Below, piece after piece: positions 1 through 7,151 of a stretch of 64,000 nucleotides of DNA (position 1 is its first letter; the number at the start of each line of letters is the position of its first letter). The DNA comes from Rosettibacter primus (GTDB taxonomy: Bacteria > Bacteroidota > Ignavibacteria > Ignavibacteriales > Melioribacteraceae). Where the stretch lies: NCBI RefSeq assembly GCF_036860675.1, contig NZ_JAYKGK010000003.1, forward strand, positions 248,001 through 312,000, given 5' to 3'. The translations under genes and the position numbers were made by a program. Below the pieces are notes generated by a model that saw nothing but the letters and a program-made list of their open reading frames with translations, did not search any database and had not been told where the DNA came from.

Positions 1-599
1 AAGAAATGTTGAAACTTGTTCATCCATTTATGCCTTTTATAACAGAAGAAATATGGCAGATGCTTGATGAAAGAAAAGATGGCGAAAGCATTTCAATAAC
101 CTCTTTCCCTGAATTCAATGAAAAAATGATTGATGAAAAAGCAGAAAAAGAAATTGAATTCGTTCAAAATATTGTTACTGCAATTAGAAATATTCGTGGA
201 GAGATGAATATTCCTCCTGCCAAACAAATTAATGTTTATCTTAAAACAGATAAAATTACTGAAGAACAAAGTAATTACATAAAATCACTCGTAAAAATTG
301 AAAATTTGATAATTGATTCTCAAATTCACAAACCAAAGGCAAGCGCCTCAGCTGTAGTAAAAGAATGCGAAATTTACGTTCCTCTTGAAGGCTTAATTGA
401 TATAAATGTTGAAAGACATCGAATTCAGAAAGAAATTGCAAGGCTAACTTCTTCGCTTGAATCTGTAAAGAAAAAATTATCCAACGAAAGTTTTATTACA
501 AAAGCTCCAGCAGATATAATTGAAAGAGAAAAAAATAAATTAAATGACTGGCAAAAAGCTCTTGAAAAACTTCAGAATATACTATCAGATTTAAATTAA
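1..599 (+). CDS. valS: Valyl-tRNA synthetase, C-terminal part (5' truncated by window edge)
   Basis: Class I aminoacyl-tRNA synthetase that charges tRNA-Val in the cytoplasm; only the last ~199 codons are here and the frame is open to the first base. The segment starts in the end of the anticodon-binding helical domain (HPFMPFITEEIWQ, typical of ValRS/IleRS/LeuRS). It then carries the charged C-terminal coiled-coil arm seen in bacterial ValRS (VERHRIQKEIARL, then the FITKAPADIIEREK pattern). That coiled coil with a KAP...ER motif is what separates ValRS from its relatives. The gene is followed after 39 bp by a dehydratase gene on the same strand. Confidence 0.95.
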   Translation, partial: EMLKLVHPFMPFITEEIWQMLDERKDGESISITSFPEFNEKMIDEKAEKEIEFVQNIVTAIRNIRGEMNIPPAKQINVYLKTDKITEEQSNYIKSLVKIENLIIDSQIHKPKASASAVVKECEIYVPLEGLIDINVERHRIQKEIARLTSSLESVKKKLSNESFITKAPADIIEREKNKLNDWQKALEKLQNILSDLN

Positions 600-638
600 T
601 CGAAGCTTTTTTTAATTTTTCAAAAAACTTTTTATAAA

Positions 639-1619
639 ATGTTTTTAGAAGAAGAGCCTTCTAAGCAGGATATAATTGAAGCTCATGAAAGAATAAAAAA
701 CTACATTCACAAAACTCCTATTTTAACATCGAGTTCAATTAACTCTTTATTTGGCTGTAATCTTTTTTTCAAATGTGAAAACTTTCAAAAGATTGGGGCA
801 TTCAAAATTAGAGGGGCAAGTAATGCTGTTCTCTCATTAAGCAATGAAGAAATTAAAAATGGTATTGCAACTCATTCTTCAGGGAATCATGCTGCAGCAA
901 TAGCTTTATCGGCAAAAATTAGAAATGTCCCTGCTTATATTATAATGCCAAATAACGCATTAAATTCTAAAAAGAAAGCAGTTGAAAGTTACGGAGGAAA
1001 AATTATTTACTGTGAACCCAATCTTAAATCAAGAGAAGAGACTGTGAATGAGTTAATTAGAAAAAATAATGCTGTTCTAATTCACTCTTATGATAATTAC
1101 TCTGTAATAGCAGGACAGGCAACCTGTGCAAAAGAAATCTTTGAAGAGCTTTCTGATAAAATTAAAATTGACTATATAATTGCACCAGTTGGTGGCGGAG
1201 GATTATTGAGCGGAACCTCTTTAAGCACAAAATGTTTTTATCCTTATGCAAGAGTAATTGGAGCTGAACCAAAGGGAGCTGATGATGCTTTTCGTTCAAT
1301 ACGTGATAATGTAATTTATCCTTCAATTAATCCTCAAACAATTTGTGATGGTTTGCTTACTCAACTTTCTGAAAAAACTTTTTCTATCATCAAAAAAAAT
1401 GTTTATAAAATTTTAACTGCCGAAGAGGAATCAATTATTTATTGCACAAAACTAATCTGGGAAAGAATGAAAATAATTGTTGAACCATCAAGTGCTGTTG
1501 CTCTTGCAGTTGTATGGGAAAACAAAGAAGAATTTATCGACAAGAACATTGCAATTATAATTTCTGGCGGTAATATCGATTTGGAGAAATTTTCATTTAA
1601 TATAAAAGTTAAGACTTAA
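639..1619 (+). CDS. PLP-dependent serine/threonine dehydratase or serine racemase (fold type II)
   Basis: 326 residues, the short form without a C-terminal ACT domain, so probably not the feedback-regulated biosynthetic IlvA. The PLP lysine is K56 in AFKIRGA. SSGNHA (80-85) is the substrate/carboxylate loop, and the glycine loop GGGGL (185-189) holds the cofactor phosphate. The stretch EPKGADDA resembles the Mg-binding site of serine racemases (EP.NADD). The family removes the hydroxyl and amino groups of Ser/Thr to give pyruvate/2-oxobutyrate and ammonia, and some members racemise serine; the sequence alone does not decide. ATG at 639 has no clear ribosome site. A bidirectional hairpin terminator follows. 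Confidence 0.85.
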   Translation: MFLEEEPSKQDIIEAHERIKNYIHKTPILTSSSINSLFGCNLFFKCENFQKIGAFKIRGASNAVLSLSNEEIKNGIATHSSGNHAAAIALSAKIRNVPAYIIMPNNALNSKKKAVESYGGKIIYCEPNLKSREETVNELIRKNNAVLIHSYDNYSVIAGQATCAKEIFEELSDKIKIDYIIAPVGGGGLLSGTSLSTKCFYPYARVIGAEPKGADDAFRSIRDNVIYPSINPQTICDGLLTQLSEKTFSIIKKNVYKILTAEEESIIYCTKLIWERMKIIVEPSSAVALAVVWENKEEFIDKNIAIIISGGNIDLEKFSFNIKVKT

Positions 1620-1635
1620 TTCCAATTTCAAAAAA

Positions 1636-1669
1636 AAGCCTGACTGAAGAAATAATCTTCATCAGGCTT
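1636..1669. terminator. Bidirectional rho-independent terminator
   Basis: Perfect stem AAGCCTGA (1636-1643) with TCAGGCTT (1662-1669), extended by TGAAGA (1645-1650) with TCTTCA (1656-1661) across a single unpaired C and a 5-base loop. An A-run (1629-1637) gives a U-run on the minus strand for glnA, and a T-rich tail follows on the plus strand for the dehydratase. It sits exactly between the two convergent stops. Confidence 0.9.
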
Positions 1670-1693
1670 CTAATTTTTGGCAATTACTTTTAA

Positions 1694-3121
1694 TTATACA
1701 TCAAAGTATTGCTCAAATTCGAATGGATGAGGACGAAGAGCCATCGGTTTAATTTCTTTTTCGATTTTATAATTAATCCACGCATTAATTACATCTTCGG
1801 TAAATACATCTCCTTTAAGTAAGTATTCATGGTCATCTGCAAGAGCTTTTAATGCAGCACTTAGAGATTCAGGAGTTGATGGAACATTCTTTAATTCTTC
1901 TGGTGACATATCATAAATATCTTTATCGAGTGGTTCACCGGGGTCAATTCTATTTATAATTCCATCAAGTCCAGCCATTAAAATTGCTGAAAAAGCAAGA
2001 TATGGATTGCTTGATGGATCCGGGCAACGAAACTCTATTCGTTTGGATTTTGGAGAAGGAGAATACATGGGTATTCTAATAGATGCACTTCTATTTCTTT
2101 GAGAATAAGCAAGATTAACCGGAGCTTCGAAACCTGGTACAAGTCTTTTGTAAGAATTAGTTGTTGGGTTAGTAAATGCAAGAAGTGAAGGAGCATGTTT
2201 TAATAGACCGCCAATAAAATATAAAGCTGTTTCACTCAATCCAGCGTAGCCTCCGCCAGCAAACAACGGCTTATCTTTCAGCCATAAACTGACATGAACA
2301 TGCATACCACTGCCGTTATCACCAAAAATTGGTTTGGGCATATATGTTACAGTTTTATTGTGTTTTCTTGCTGTATTTTTTACAATGTATTTGAACATCA
2401 ACAACTGGTCAGCTGCTCTTAATAATGGCTTAAATTTCATATCAATTTCACATTGACCACCACTCGCAACTTCATGATGCTGAGCTTCTACTTCAATACC
2501 AACTTTAATTAAATTCTGAACCATCTCATTTCTTAAATCCATTAACTTATCAGTTGGTGGAACTGGAAAGTAACCTTCTTTATAACGAGGTTTATAACCA
2601 AGATTTGGATTCTCTTCTCTGCCCGAGTTCCATTTTCCTTCAATAGAATCAAGATAATAGAAAGCAAAGTTTGGTCCAGAATCAAAACGAACATCATCAA
2701 ATACAAAAAATTCAGCTTCGGGCCCAAAGTAGGATGTATCAGCAATACCTGTTGATTTTAAATAAGCTTCTGCTTTTTGTGCAATATTTCTTGGACAGCG
2801 TGCATATTTTTCTTTTGTAATAGGTTCATAAACATCACATATTAGAGACAATGTTGGTGCTTCTATGAAAGGATCTACAAACATAGTTTCGGGATCAGGA
2901 ATAATAAGCATATCACTTTCATTAATACTTTTCCAGCCTCTGATTGATGAACCATCAAATCCAAATCCATTTTCGAATGATGATTCATCAAGCTGATTTG
3001 CCGGAACAGTAAAGTGCTGCCATTGACCCGGAAAATCCATGAATTTGAAATCAATAAATTCAATTTTGTTATCTTTTATGAAAGATAACACCTTTTCAAT
3101 TGGTGATTCTGTTTTGCCCAT
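1694..3121 (-). CDS. glnA: Glutamine synthetase type I (GSI-beta-like)
   Basis: 475 residues, close to the usual 469-475 of type I enzymes. It makes glutamine from glutamate, ammonia and ATP as a cytoplasmic dodecamer. Visible motifs are FDGSSIRGW (N-terminal beta-grasp domain), NGSGMHVHVSLW (metal/ammonium site) and the Arg-rich RNRSASIRIP active-site strand. IYDMSPEEL near the C-terminus places a tyrosine (Y403) where GSI-beta enzymes are adenylylated; whether an adenylyltransferase exists cannot be seen here. It lies 12 bp downstream of an Lrp-type regulator on the same strand, so the two are probably one operon, and it ends at a strong terminator. Confidence 0.97.
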   Translation of the reverse strand: MGKTESPIEKVLSFIKDNKIEFIDFKFMDFPGQWQHFTVPANQLDESSFENGFGFDGSSIRGWKSINESDMLIIPDPETMFVDPFIEAPTLSLICDVYEPITKEKYARCPRNIAQKAEAYLKSTGIADTSYFGPEAEFFVFDDVRFDSGPNFAFYYLDSIEGKWNSGREENPNLGYKPRYKEGYFPVPPTDKLMDLRNEMVQNLIKVGIEVEAQHHEVASGGQCEIDMKFKPLLRAADQLLMFKYIVKNTARKHNKTVTYMPKPIFGDNGSGMHVHVSLWLKDKPLFAGGGYAGLSETALYFIGGLLKHAPSLLAFTNPTTNSYKRLVPGFEAPVNLAYSQRNRSASIRIPMYSPSPKSKRIEFRCPDPSSNPYLAFSAILMAGLDGIINRIDPGEPLDKDIYDMSPEELKNVPSTPESLSAALKALADDHEYLLKGDVFTEDVINAWINYKIEKEIKPMALRPHPFEFEQYFDV

Positions 3122-3133
3122 TTTTGTTACTCC

Positions 3134-3580
3134 TTAGATATTTATTTTTGTTGTTTCTTTGATTGTTGATAATACAAAATTTGTTACTGTTCTTGTTACA
3201 CCCTGCCAGGATTGAATTTTGCTTAACAACTGTTCCAATGACTTGGTATCTTTTACTATTGCTTTAAGTATATGAGAACCTTCTCCCAAAATTGCATGAC
3301 ATTCTAATATCTCGGGTGTTTTTTTAACATGCTCAATTAATTTTTCATAATTTTTTGAGGAATCCATAAATACAACTATAAAAACCATAATATCATAACC
3401 AAACACATGACGATTCAATTTAGCATAGTAACCTTCGATAACATTATTATCTTCAAGCTTTTTTAATCTTTCGCTAAGCGAAGGTAAAGATAAACCGATA
3501 AGCTCCGCCAGCTCACTTCTTTTTGTTCTGCCGTGTTCCTGGAGCTTTTTTAGTATTGAAATATCTAATTCATCAATCAT
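3134..3580 (-). CDS. Lrp/AsnC-family transcriptional regulator
   Basis: 148 residues. The N-terminal winged helix-turn-helix spans about residues 1-55 (ELAELIGLSLPSLSERLKKLE is the recognition region) and the C-terminal RAM ligand-binding ferredoxin-like domain covers about 65-140. Family members form dimers/octamers and respond to amino acids. The position directly upstream of glnA (12 bp gap, same strand) suggests it senses an amino acid tied to nitrogen status and controls its own operon; that is inference. A Bacteroidota-type promoter lies upstream at 3622-3653. The effector and target genes are unknown. Confidence 0.92.
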   Translation of the reverse strand: MIDELDISILKKLQEHGRTKRSELAELIGLSLPSLSERLKKLEDNNVIEGYYAKLNRHVFGYDIMVFIVVFMDSSKNYEKLIEHVKKTPEILECHAILGEGSHILKAIVKDTKSLEQLLSKIQSWQGVTRTVTNFVLSTIKETTKINI

Positions 3581-3621
3581 ATTTACTCTTATTTTTTTAG
3601 GTAATTTGTAAATTATGGTTT

Positions 3622-3653
3622 AAAATATAAGGTTTGGTCGGAAAATTTGCAAA
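3622..3653 (-). promoter_or_regulatory. Promoter of lrp-glnA (-33/-7 type)
   Basis: Read on the minus strand: TTTG (3653-3650), 20-base spacer, TATATTTT (3629-3622), against the Bacteroidota consensus TTTG-N19/20-TAnnTTTG (11 of 12 fixed or allowed positions). The predicted start of transcription is near 3618, about 38 nt before the lrp ATG. Confidence 0.6.
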
Positions 3654-3700
3654 TATTTTTTTAATTAGAAGGGCATTTTTTTGTCTGATTGGCAGAATCT

Positions 3701-4837
3701 TTATAAAATTCTAAATCGCAATGCTTCAAAAATCTTTTTTATTACATCATTTTCTTCATTTAACTTGATTGTATAATTATTAAACTCTCTTCTAATCCTG
3801 TAATGTTTTCTTAAGCTGTCAAAATATATCCCGAAGTCATCGGGATTATAGTTTTTTGCTTGCTTTAAAAGATGGCTGTCTTCCTCTATATCATATATTT
3901 TTTTACAAACTTCATTAAGCATCTTTTCTATCGATTCATTAATATCAATTGTGATTAAGGAATTTTCCACTTCATTCACTACGGGTTGCCATGATGGTTT
4001 AACATTCATATAATCACAAAATTTATTGTATATAAAAACAGTGCTGTTGATTTTACCTTCATACGAATAACCTGCAATATGCGGTGTTCCAATGTTTACT
4101 AAATCAAGCAACTGAGTATCTATCTTAGGCTCGTTTTCCCACACATCAAGTATTGTAATTAAATCTTTTTTCTCAACTAATCTTCTTTTAAGAACTTGAT
4201 TATCTACAACTGGACCACGCGAAGAATTAATTAAAATTGCTCCTTTTTTTATTAATCCAATATTACTTTCATCTAAAAGATGAAAAGTTTTATCGATTCC
4301 ACTTTTATTGAGCGGAACATGAAATGTTACAACATCACACAAAAGAGTTTCATCTAAAGAACAAAATTCCTCAGGATATCCTTCTCTTTGAAGAGGGGGG
4401 TCATTAATCAAAACTTTAAATCCAAGGGCTCGTGTAAACTTAGCCACCTTTTTTCCGATGTTACCGTATCCAATTATTCCAATTGAGCTTTCACTAAACT
4501 TTTTACCAAGTTTATAAAATATTGATGTGACAGCACAAATAACATATTCTGCTACAGAATATGCATTACAACCGGAAGCATCTGCAAATGCAATATTTTT
4601 TTCTTTTAGATAATCTTTATCTATATGGTCAGTGCCAATTGTTGCAGTAGCTACAAATTTAATATTTGTACCTTCGAGCAAATCCTTATTTACTTTTGTA
4701 ACTGAACGAACAAGCAGAACATCTGCATCTTTTAAATCACCTTTTGTAATTGACCTCCCGGCTAATAATTTTACATCACCAAAAGCACTAAAAGCTTCTT
4801 TAACTTGAGGAATATTTTCATCTGCGATTATTAACAT
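3701..4837 (-). CDS. pdxB: Erythronate-4-phosphate dehydrogenase
   Basis: 378 residues, the usual PdxB length. It oxidises 4-phospho-D-erythronate in the DXP-dependent branch of pyridoxal-5'-phosphate synthesis. The N-terminus MLIIADENIP and SVTKVN/ATIGTDHID are diagnostic. The NAD-binding loop is GYGNIG (123-128), and the catalytic Arg, Glu and His of the D-2-hydroxyacid dehydrogenase family are R207 (SSRGP), E236 (ENEP) and H253 (TPHIAGYS). The C-terminal ~90 residues correspond to the PdxB-specific dimerisation domain. It is transcribed divergently from aspS and has its own promoter match at 4873-4903. Confidence 0.93.
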   Translation of the reverse strand: MLIIADENIPQVKEAFSAFGDVKLLAGRSITKGDLKDADVLLVRSVTKVNKDLLEGTNIKFVATATIGTDHIDKDYLKEKNIAFADASGCNAYSVAEYVICAVTSIFYKLGKKFSESSIGIIGYGNIGKKVAKFTRALGFKVLINDPPLQREGYPEEFCSLDETLLCDVVTFHVPLNKSGIDKTFHLLDESNIGLIKKGAILINSSRGPVVDNQVLKRRLVEKKDLITILDVWENEPKIDTQLLDLVNIGTPHIAGYSYEGKINSTVFIYNKFCDYMNVKPSWQPVVNEVENSLITIDINESIEKMLNEVCKKIYDIEEDSHLLKQAKNYNPDDFGIYFDSLRKHYRIRREFNNYTIKLNEENDVIKKIFEALRFRIL

Positions 4838-4872
4838 GGTTCTTAATTTCCTAAAAAATTATTCTTGAAGTT

Positions 4873-4903
4873 CAAATATAGGAATGTTAATAGCTATATT
4901 AAA
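4873..4903 (-). promoter_or_regulatory. Promoter of pdxB (-33/-7 type)
   Basis: Minus strand: TTTA (4903-4900), 19-base spacer, TATATTTG (4880-4873). The -7 box is a perfect TAnnTTTG and the -33 box has one mismatch. Predicted transcription start is near 4869, leaving a ~31 nt leader before the pdxB ATG. Confidence 0.65.
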
Positions 4904-4971
4904 TTTCATCATAAATATTTTTTAATTGCAATTATGGATTTTCAAAACCGAATCATCATTTATCCTGAAAA

Positions 4972-5003
4972 TTTGTAATCACTTTAATATTTGTTTATTT
5001 TTG
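4972..5003 (+). promoter_or_regulatory. Promoter of aspS (-33/-7 type)
   Basis: TTTG (4972-4975), 20-base spacer, TATTTTTG (4996-5003), a full match to the Bacteroidota pattern TTTG-N19/20-TAnnTTTG. Transcription would begin near 5007, downstream of the upstream in-frame start candidates from 4926, so the promoter also fixes the translation start at 5055. Confidence 0.7.
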
Positions 5004-5054
5004 CCAAAATTTTTTGATTCCACAATAAAAAATCAAAAGGAGTACCTTTATAAA

Positions 5055-6821
5055 ATGAAATTCAAAAAACGAACACATACATGTGGTGAGTTAAGAGAAT
5101 CAAACATTGGCCAAGATGTTGTATTAAACGGTTGGGTAGCAACCAGACGTGATTTAGGAGGTGTAATTTTTATTGAATTGAGAGATAGATATGGAATTAC
5201 TCAAATTGTATTTGAACCCGGACATAATGCAGAAGCACATGAGCATGCAAAAAAATTAAGAAGCGAATATGTAATTTCTGTTGAAGGAAAAGTAAGAAAA
5301 CGACCCGAAGGAACTGAAAATCCTGCTTTAGAAACAGGATACATTGATGTAATGGCCGATAAACTTATCATTTTGAATCCTTCTGAAACTCCACCTTTCC
5401 CAATTGAAGACAATATTGATGTGAATGAAGACATTAGATTAAAATATAGATATCTCGATTTAAGAAGACCTGAAATGCAAAAAAATCTTTTGCTTCGACA
5501 TAAGATGTACCAGCTTACAAGAAAATATTTTGATTCCCATGGATTTATTGAAGTAGAAACCCCTGTTCTAATGAAAAGCACCCCCGAAGGTGCAAGAGAT
5601 TTTCTTGTGCCAAGCAGATTGCACAAAGGAAAATTTTATGCATTACCACAATCACCTCAAACTTATAAACAGATTTTAATGGTTGCCGGATTTGACAGAT
5701 ATTTTCAAATTGTGAAATGTTTTAGAGATGAAGACTTAAGAGCCGACCGTCAATATGAATTTACCCAAATTGATATTGAAATGTCATTTGTTGATGTGGA
5801 AGATATTCTGGAGATGGCTGAGGGATTAATGAAAATTTTCTTCAAAGAAATCTGGGATATCGACCTTAAAACTCCAATTCCTCGCTTAACTTTTGAAGAA
5901 GCTATGGAAAAATATGGAAGTGATAAACCAGATTTGAGATTTGGTCTTGAACTTAAAACACTTAATGATGTTTTCAAAAACTCAGAATTTAGAGTTTTCA
6001 AAGAATCAATTTCAAAAAATGGAATTATCACAGGTCTTGTTGCAGAAGGCTGCGGAGATTACACAAGAAATCAGTTAGATGGATTGACTGACTATGCAAA
6101 GAAGTTAGGTGCAGGAGGTTTAATCTGGATGCGCGTTAAAGAAAATGATGTTGAAGCTCCAATTGCAAAATTTTTAAGTGATGATGAAAAAAAGAATTTA
6201 ATTACAGCTCTTCAAGCAAAACCAGGCGATTTAATATTGCTGTTAACAGGAGAGAAGCTAAGAACACTTTCCATAATGGGCACATTACGTCTTGAAATGG
6301 CTAAGCGAATGAATTTAATTAAATCGGACGCACAACCATCACTTCTCTGGGTTACAGATTTCCCATTATTTGAATGGGACGATGAAACAAAACGATATTA
6401 TGCTATGCACCATCCTTTTACATCGCCAAGACTTGAAGATATAGATTTGATGGAAACAGAACCGTTAAAAGTAAAAGCCCGTGCTTATGATCTGGTATTA
6501 AATGGAAATGAAATTGCTGGCGGCAGTATTAGAATTCATAATGCAGATTTACAAGCAAAGATGTTCAAAGTTCTTGGCATTGATGAAAACGAAGCTAAAG
6601 AAAAATTTGGATTTTTGATGAATGCATTTAAATATGGTGCACCACCTCATGGTGGAATAGCCTTTGGTTTCGATAGACTTGTAATGCTCTTTGCTAAAAA
6701 GTCATCTATTCGTGATGTGATTGCATTTCCGAAAACATCAAGTGGAATGTCTTTAATGGATGATTCACCTTCTTATGTAGACGAATCACAATTAACCGAA
6801 CTTCACATAAAAGTTAGATAA
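5055..6821 (+). CDS. aspS: Aspartyl-tRNA synthetase (bacterial type)
   Basis: 588 residues from ATG 5055, the normal bacterial length; the open frame begins at 4926, but those 43 codons lie in and before the promoter. AAGGAG (5037-5042) stands 12 nt before the ATG. Domains in order: OB-fold anticodon-binding domain (VVLNGWVATRRDLGG..), class II catalytic core, bacterial GAD insertion, and motif 3 at the end (GGIAFGFDRLVML). RDLGG carries Leu where non-discriminating AspRS commonly have His, suggesting an enzyme that does not charge tRNA-Asn; this is family knowledge applied to one residue. A hairpin follows the stop. Confidence 0.97.
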   Translation: MKFKKRTHTCGELRESNIGQDVVLNGWVATRRDLGGVIFIELRDRYGITQIVFEPGHNAEAHEHAKKLRSEYVISVEGKVRKRPEGTENPALETGYIDVMADKLIILNPSETPPFPIEDNIDVNEDIRLKYRYLDLRRPEMQKNLLLRHKMYQLTRKYFDSHGFIEVETPVLMKSTPEGARDFLVPSRLHKGKFYALPQSPQTYKQILMVAGFDRYFQIVKCFRDEDLRADRQYEFTQIDIEMSFVDVEDILEMAEGLMKIFFKEIWDIDLKTPIPRLTFEEAMEKYGSDKPDLRFGLELKTLNDVFKNSEFRVFKESISKNGIITGLVAEGCGDYTRNQLDGLTDYAKKLGAGGLIWMRVKENDVEAPIAKFLSDDEKKNLITALQAKPGDLILLLTGEKLRTLSIMGTLRLEMAKRMNLIKSDAQPSLLWVTDFPLFEWDDETKRYYAMHHPFTSPRLEDIDLMETEPLKVKARAYDLVLNGNEIAGGSIRIHNADLQAKMFKVLGIDENEAKEKFGFLMNAFKYGAPPHGGIAFGFDRLVMLFAKKSSIRDVIAFPKTSSGMSLMDDSPSYVDESQLTELHIKVR

Positions 6822-6836
6822 ATCTGCCATTTTAGG

Positions 6837-6864
6837 AGGGTTATTCGTTTTTAGGAATAACCTT
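6837..6864 (+). terminator. Hairpin after aspS, probable terminator
   Basis: GGTTATTC (6839-6846) pairs with GAATAACC (6855-6862) around an 8-base loop; A37 and G38 extend the stem with U64 and U63. The tail TTTCT is a weak U-tract, so termination is likely but not certain. Confidence 0.6.
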
Positions 6865-7011
6865 TCTAAACAATAACACTAAAGAAAAATTAAATATTTT
6901 CGATAATGTAAGTGGAGAACGATTCCTTTTCTTCCAACTTCTACTGAATTTTAATTTGAATTAATTTATGATTTCTTATTCGTTAAAATTTTTTGTCCCA
7001 CTCATTAAAAT

Positions 7012-7070
7012 AGAGGGAAGTTATTCCAGCCGGTGTTTTGCCCTCGACATCGGCTTCTGCACTTCCCTCT
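7012..7070. repeat. Two-part long hairpin (structured RNA or palindromic repeat)
   Basis: AGAGGGAAGT (7012-7021) is perfectly complementary to ACTTCCCTCT (7061-7070). Inside it AGCCGGTGT (7028-7036) pairs with ACATCGGCT (7047-7055), with one G-U. The two stems are separated by a short asymmetric internal loop, and the apical loop is 10 bases. The element is much richer in G+C than its surroundings and lies 81 bp before a histidine kinase gene. No other copy was seen in the window. It could be a REP-type palindrome, a small RNA or an attenuator; no U-tract follows immediately. Confidence 0.65.
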
Positions 7071-7151
7071 ATCCCCATCTATGCTAATAAAAATCAATTG
7101 GTATTTCTTAACAATTAATTTTATTTTTAATAATAATTAATTAATTCAGAA

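Noticed and set aside
4926..5054. Upstream extension of aspS by 43 codons
   Set aside because: Overlaps the -33/-7 promoter, precedes the predicted transcription start, and has no similarity to the AspRS N-terminus; AAGGAG precedes ATG 5055.
5201..5626. 141-codon minus-strand open frame inside aspS
   Set aside because: Antisense shadow of a well-conserved synthetase; product has no recognisable family and no initiation signals.
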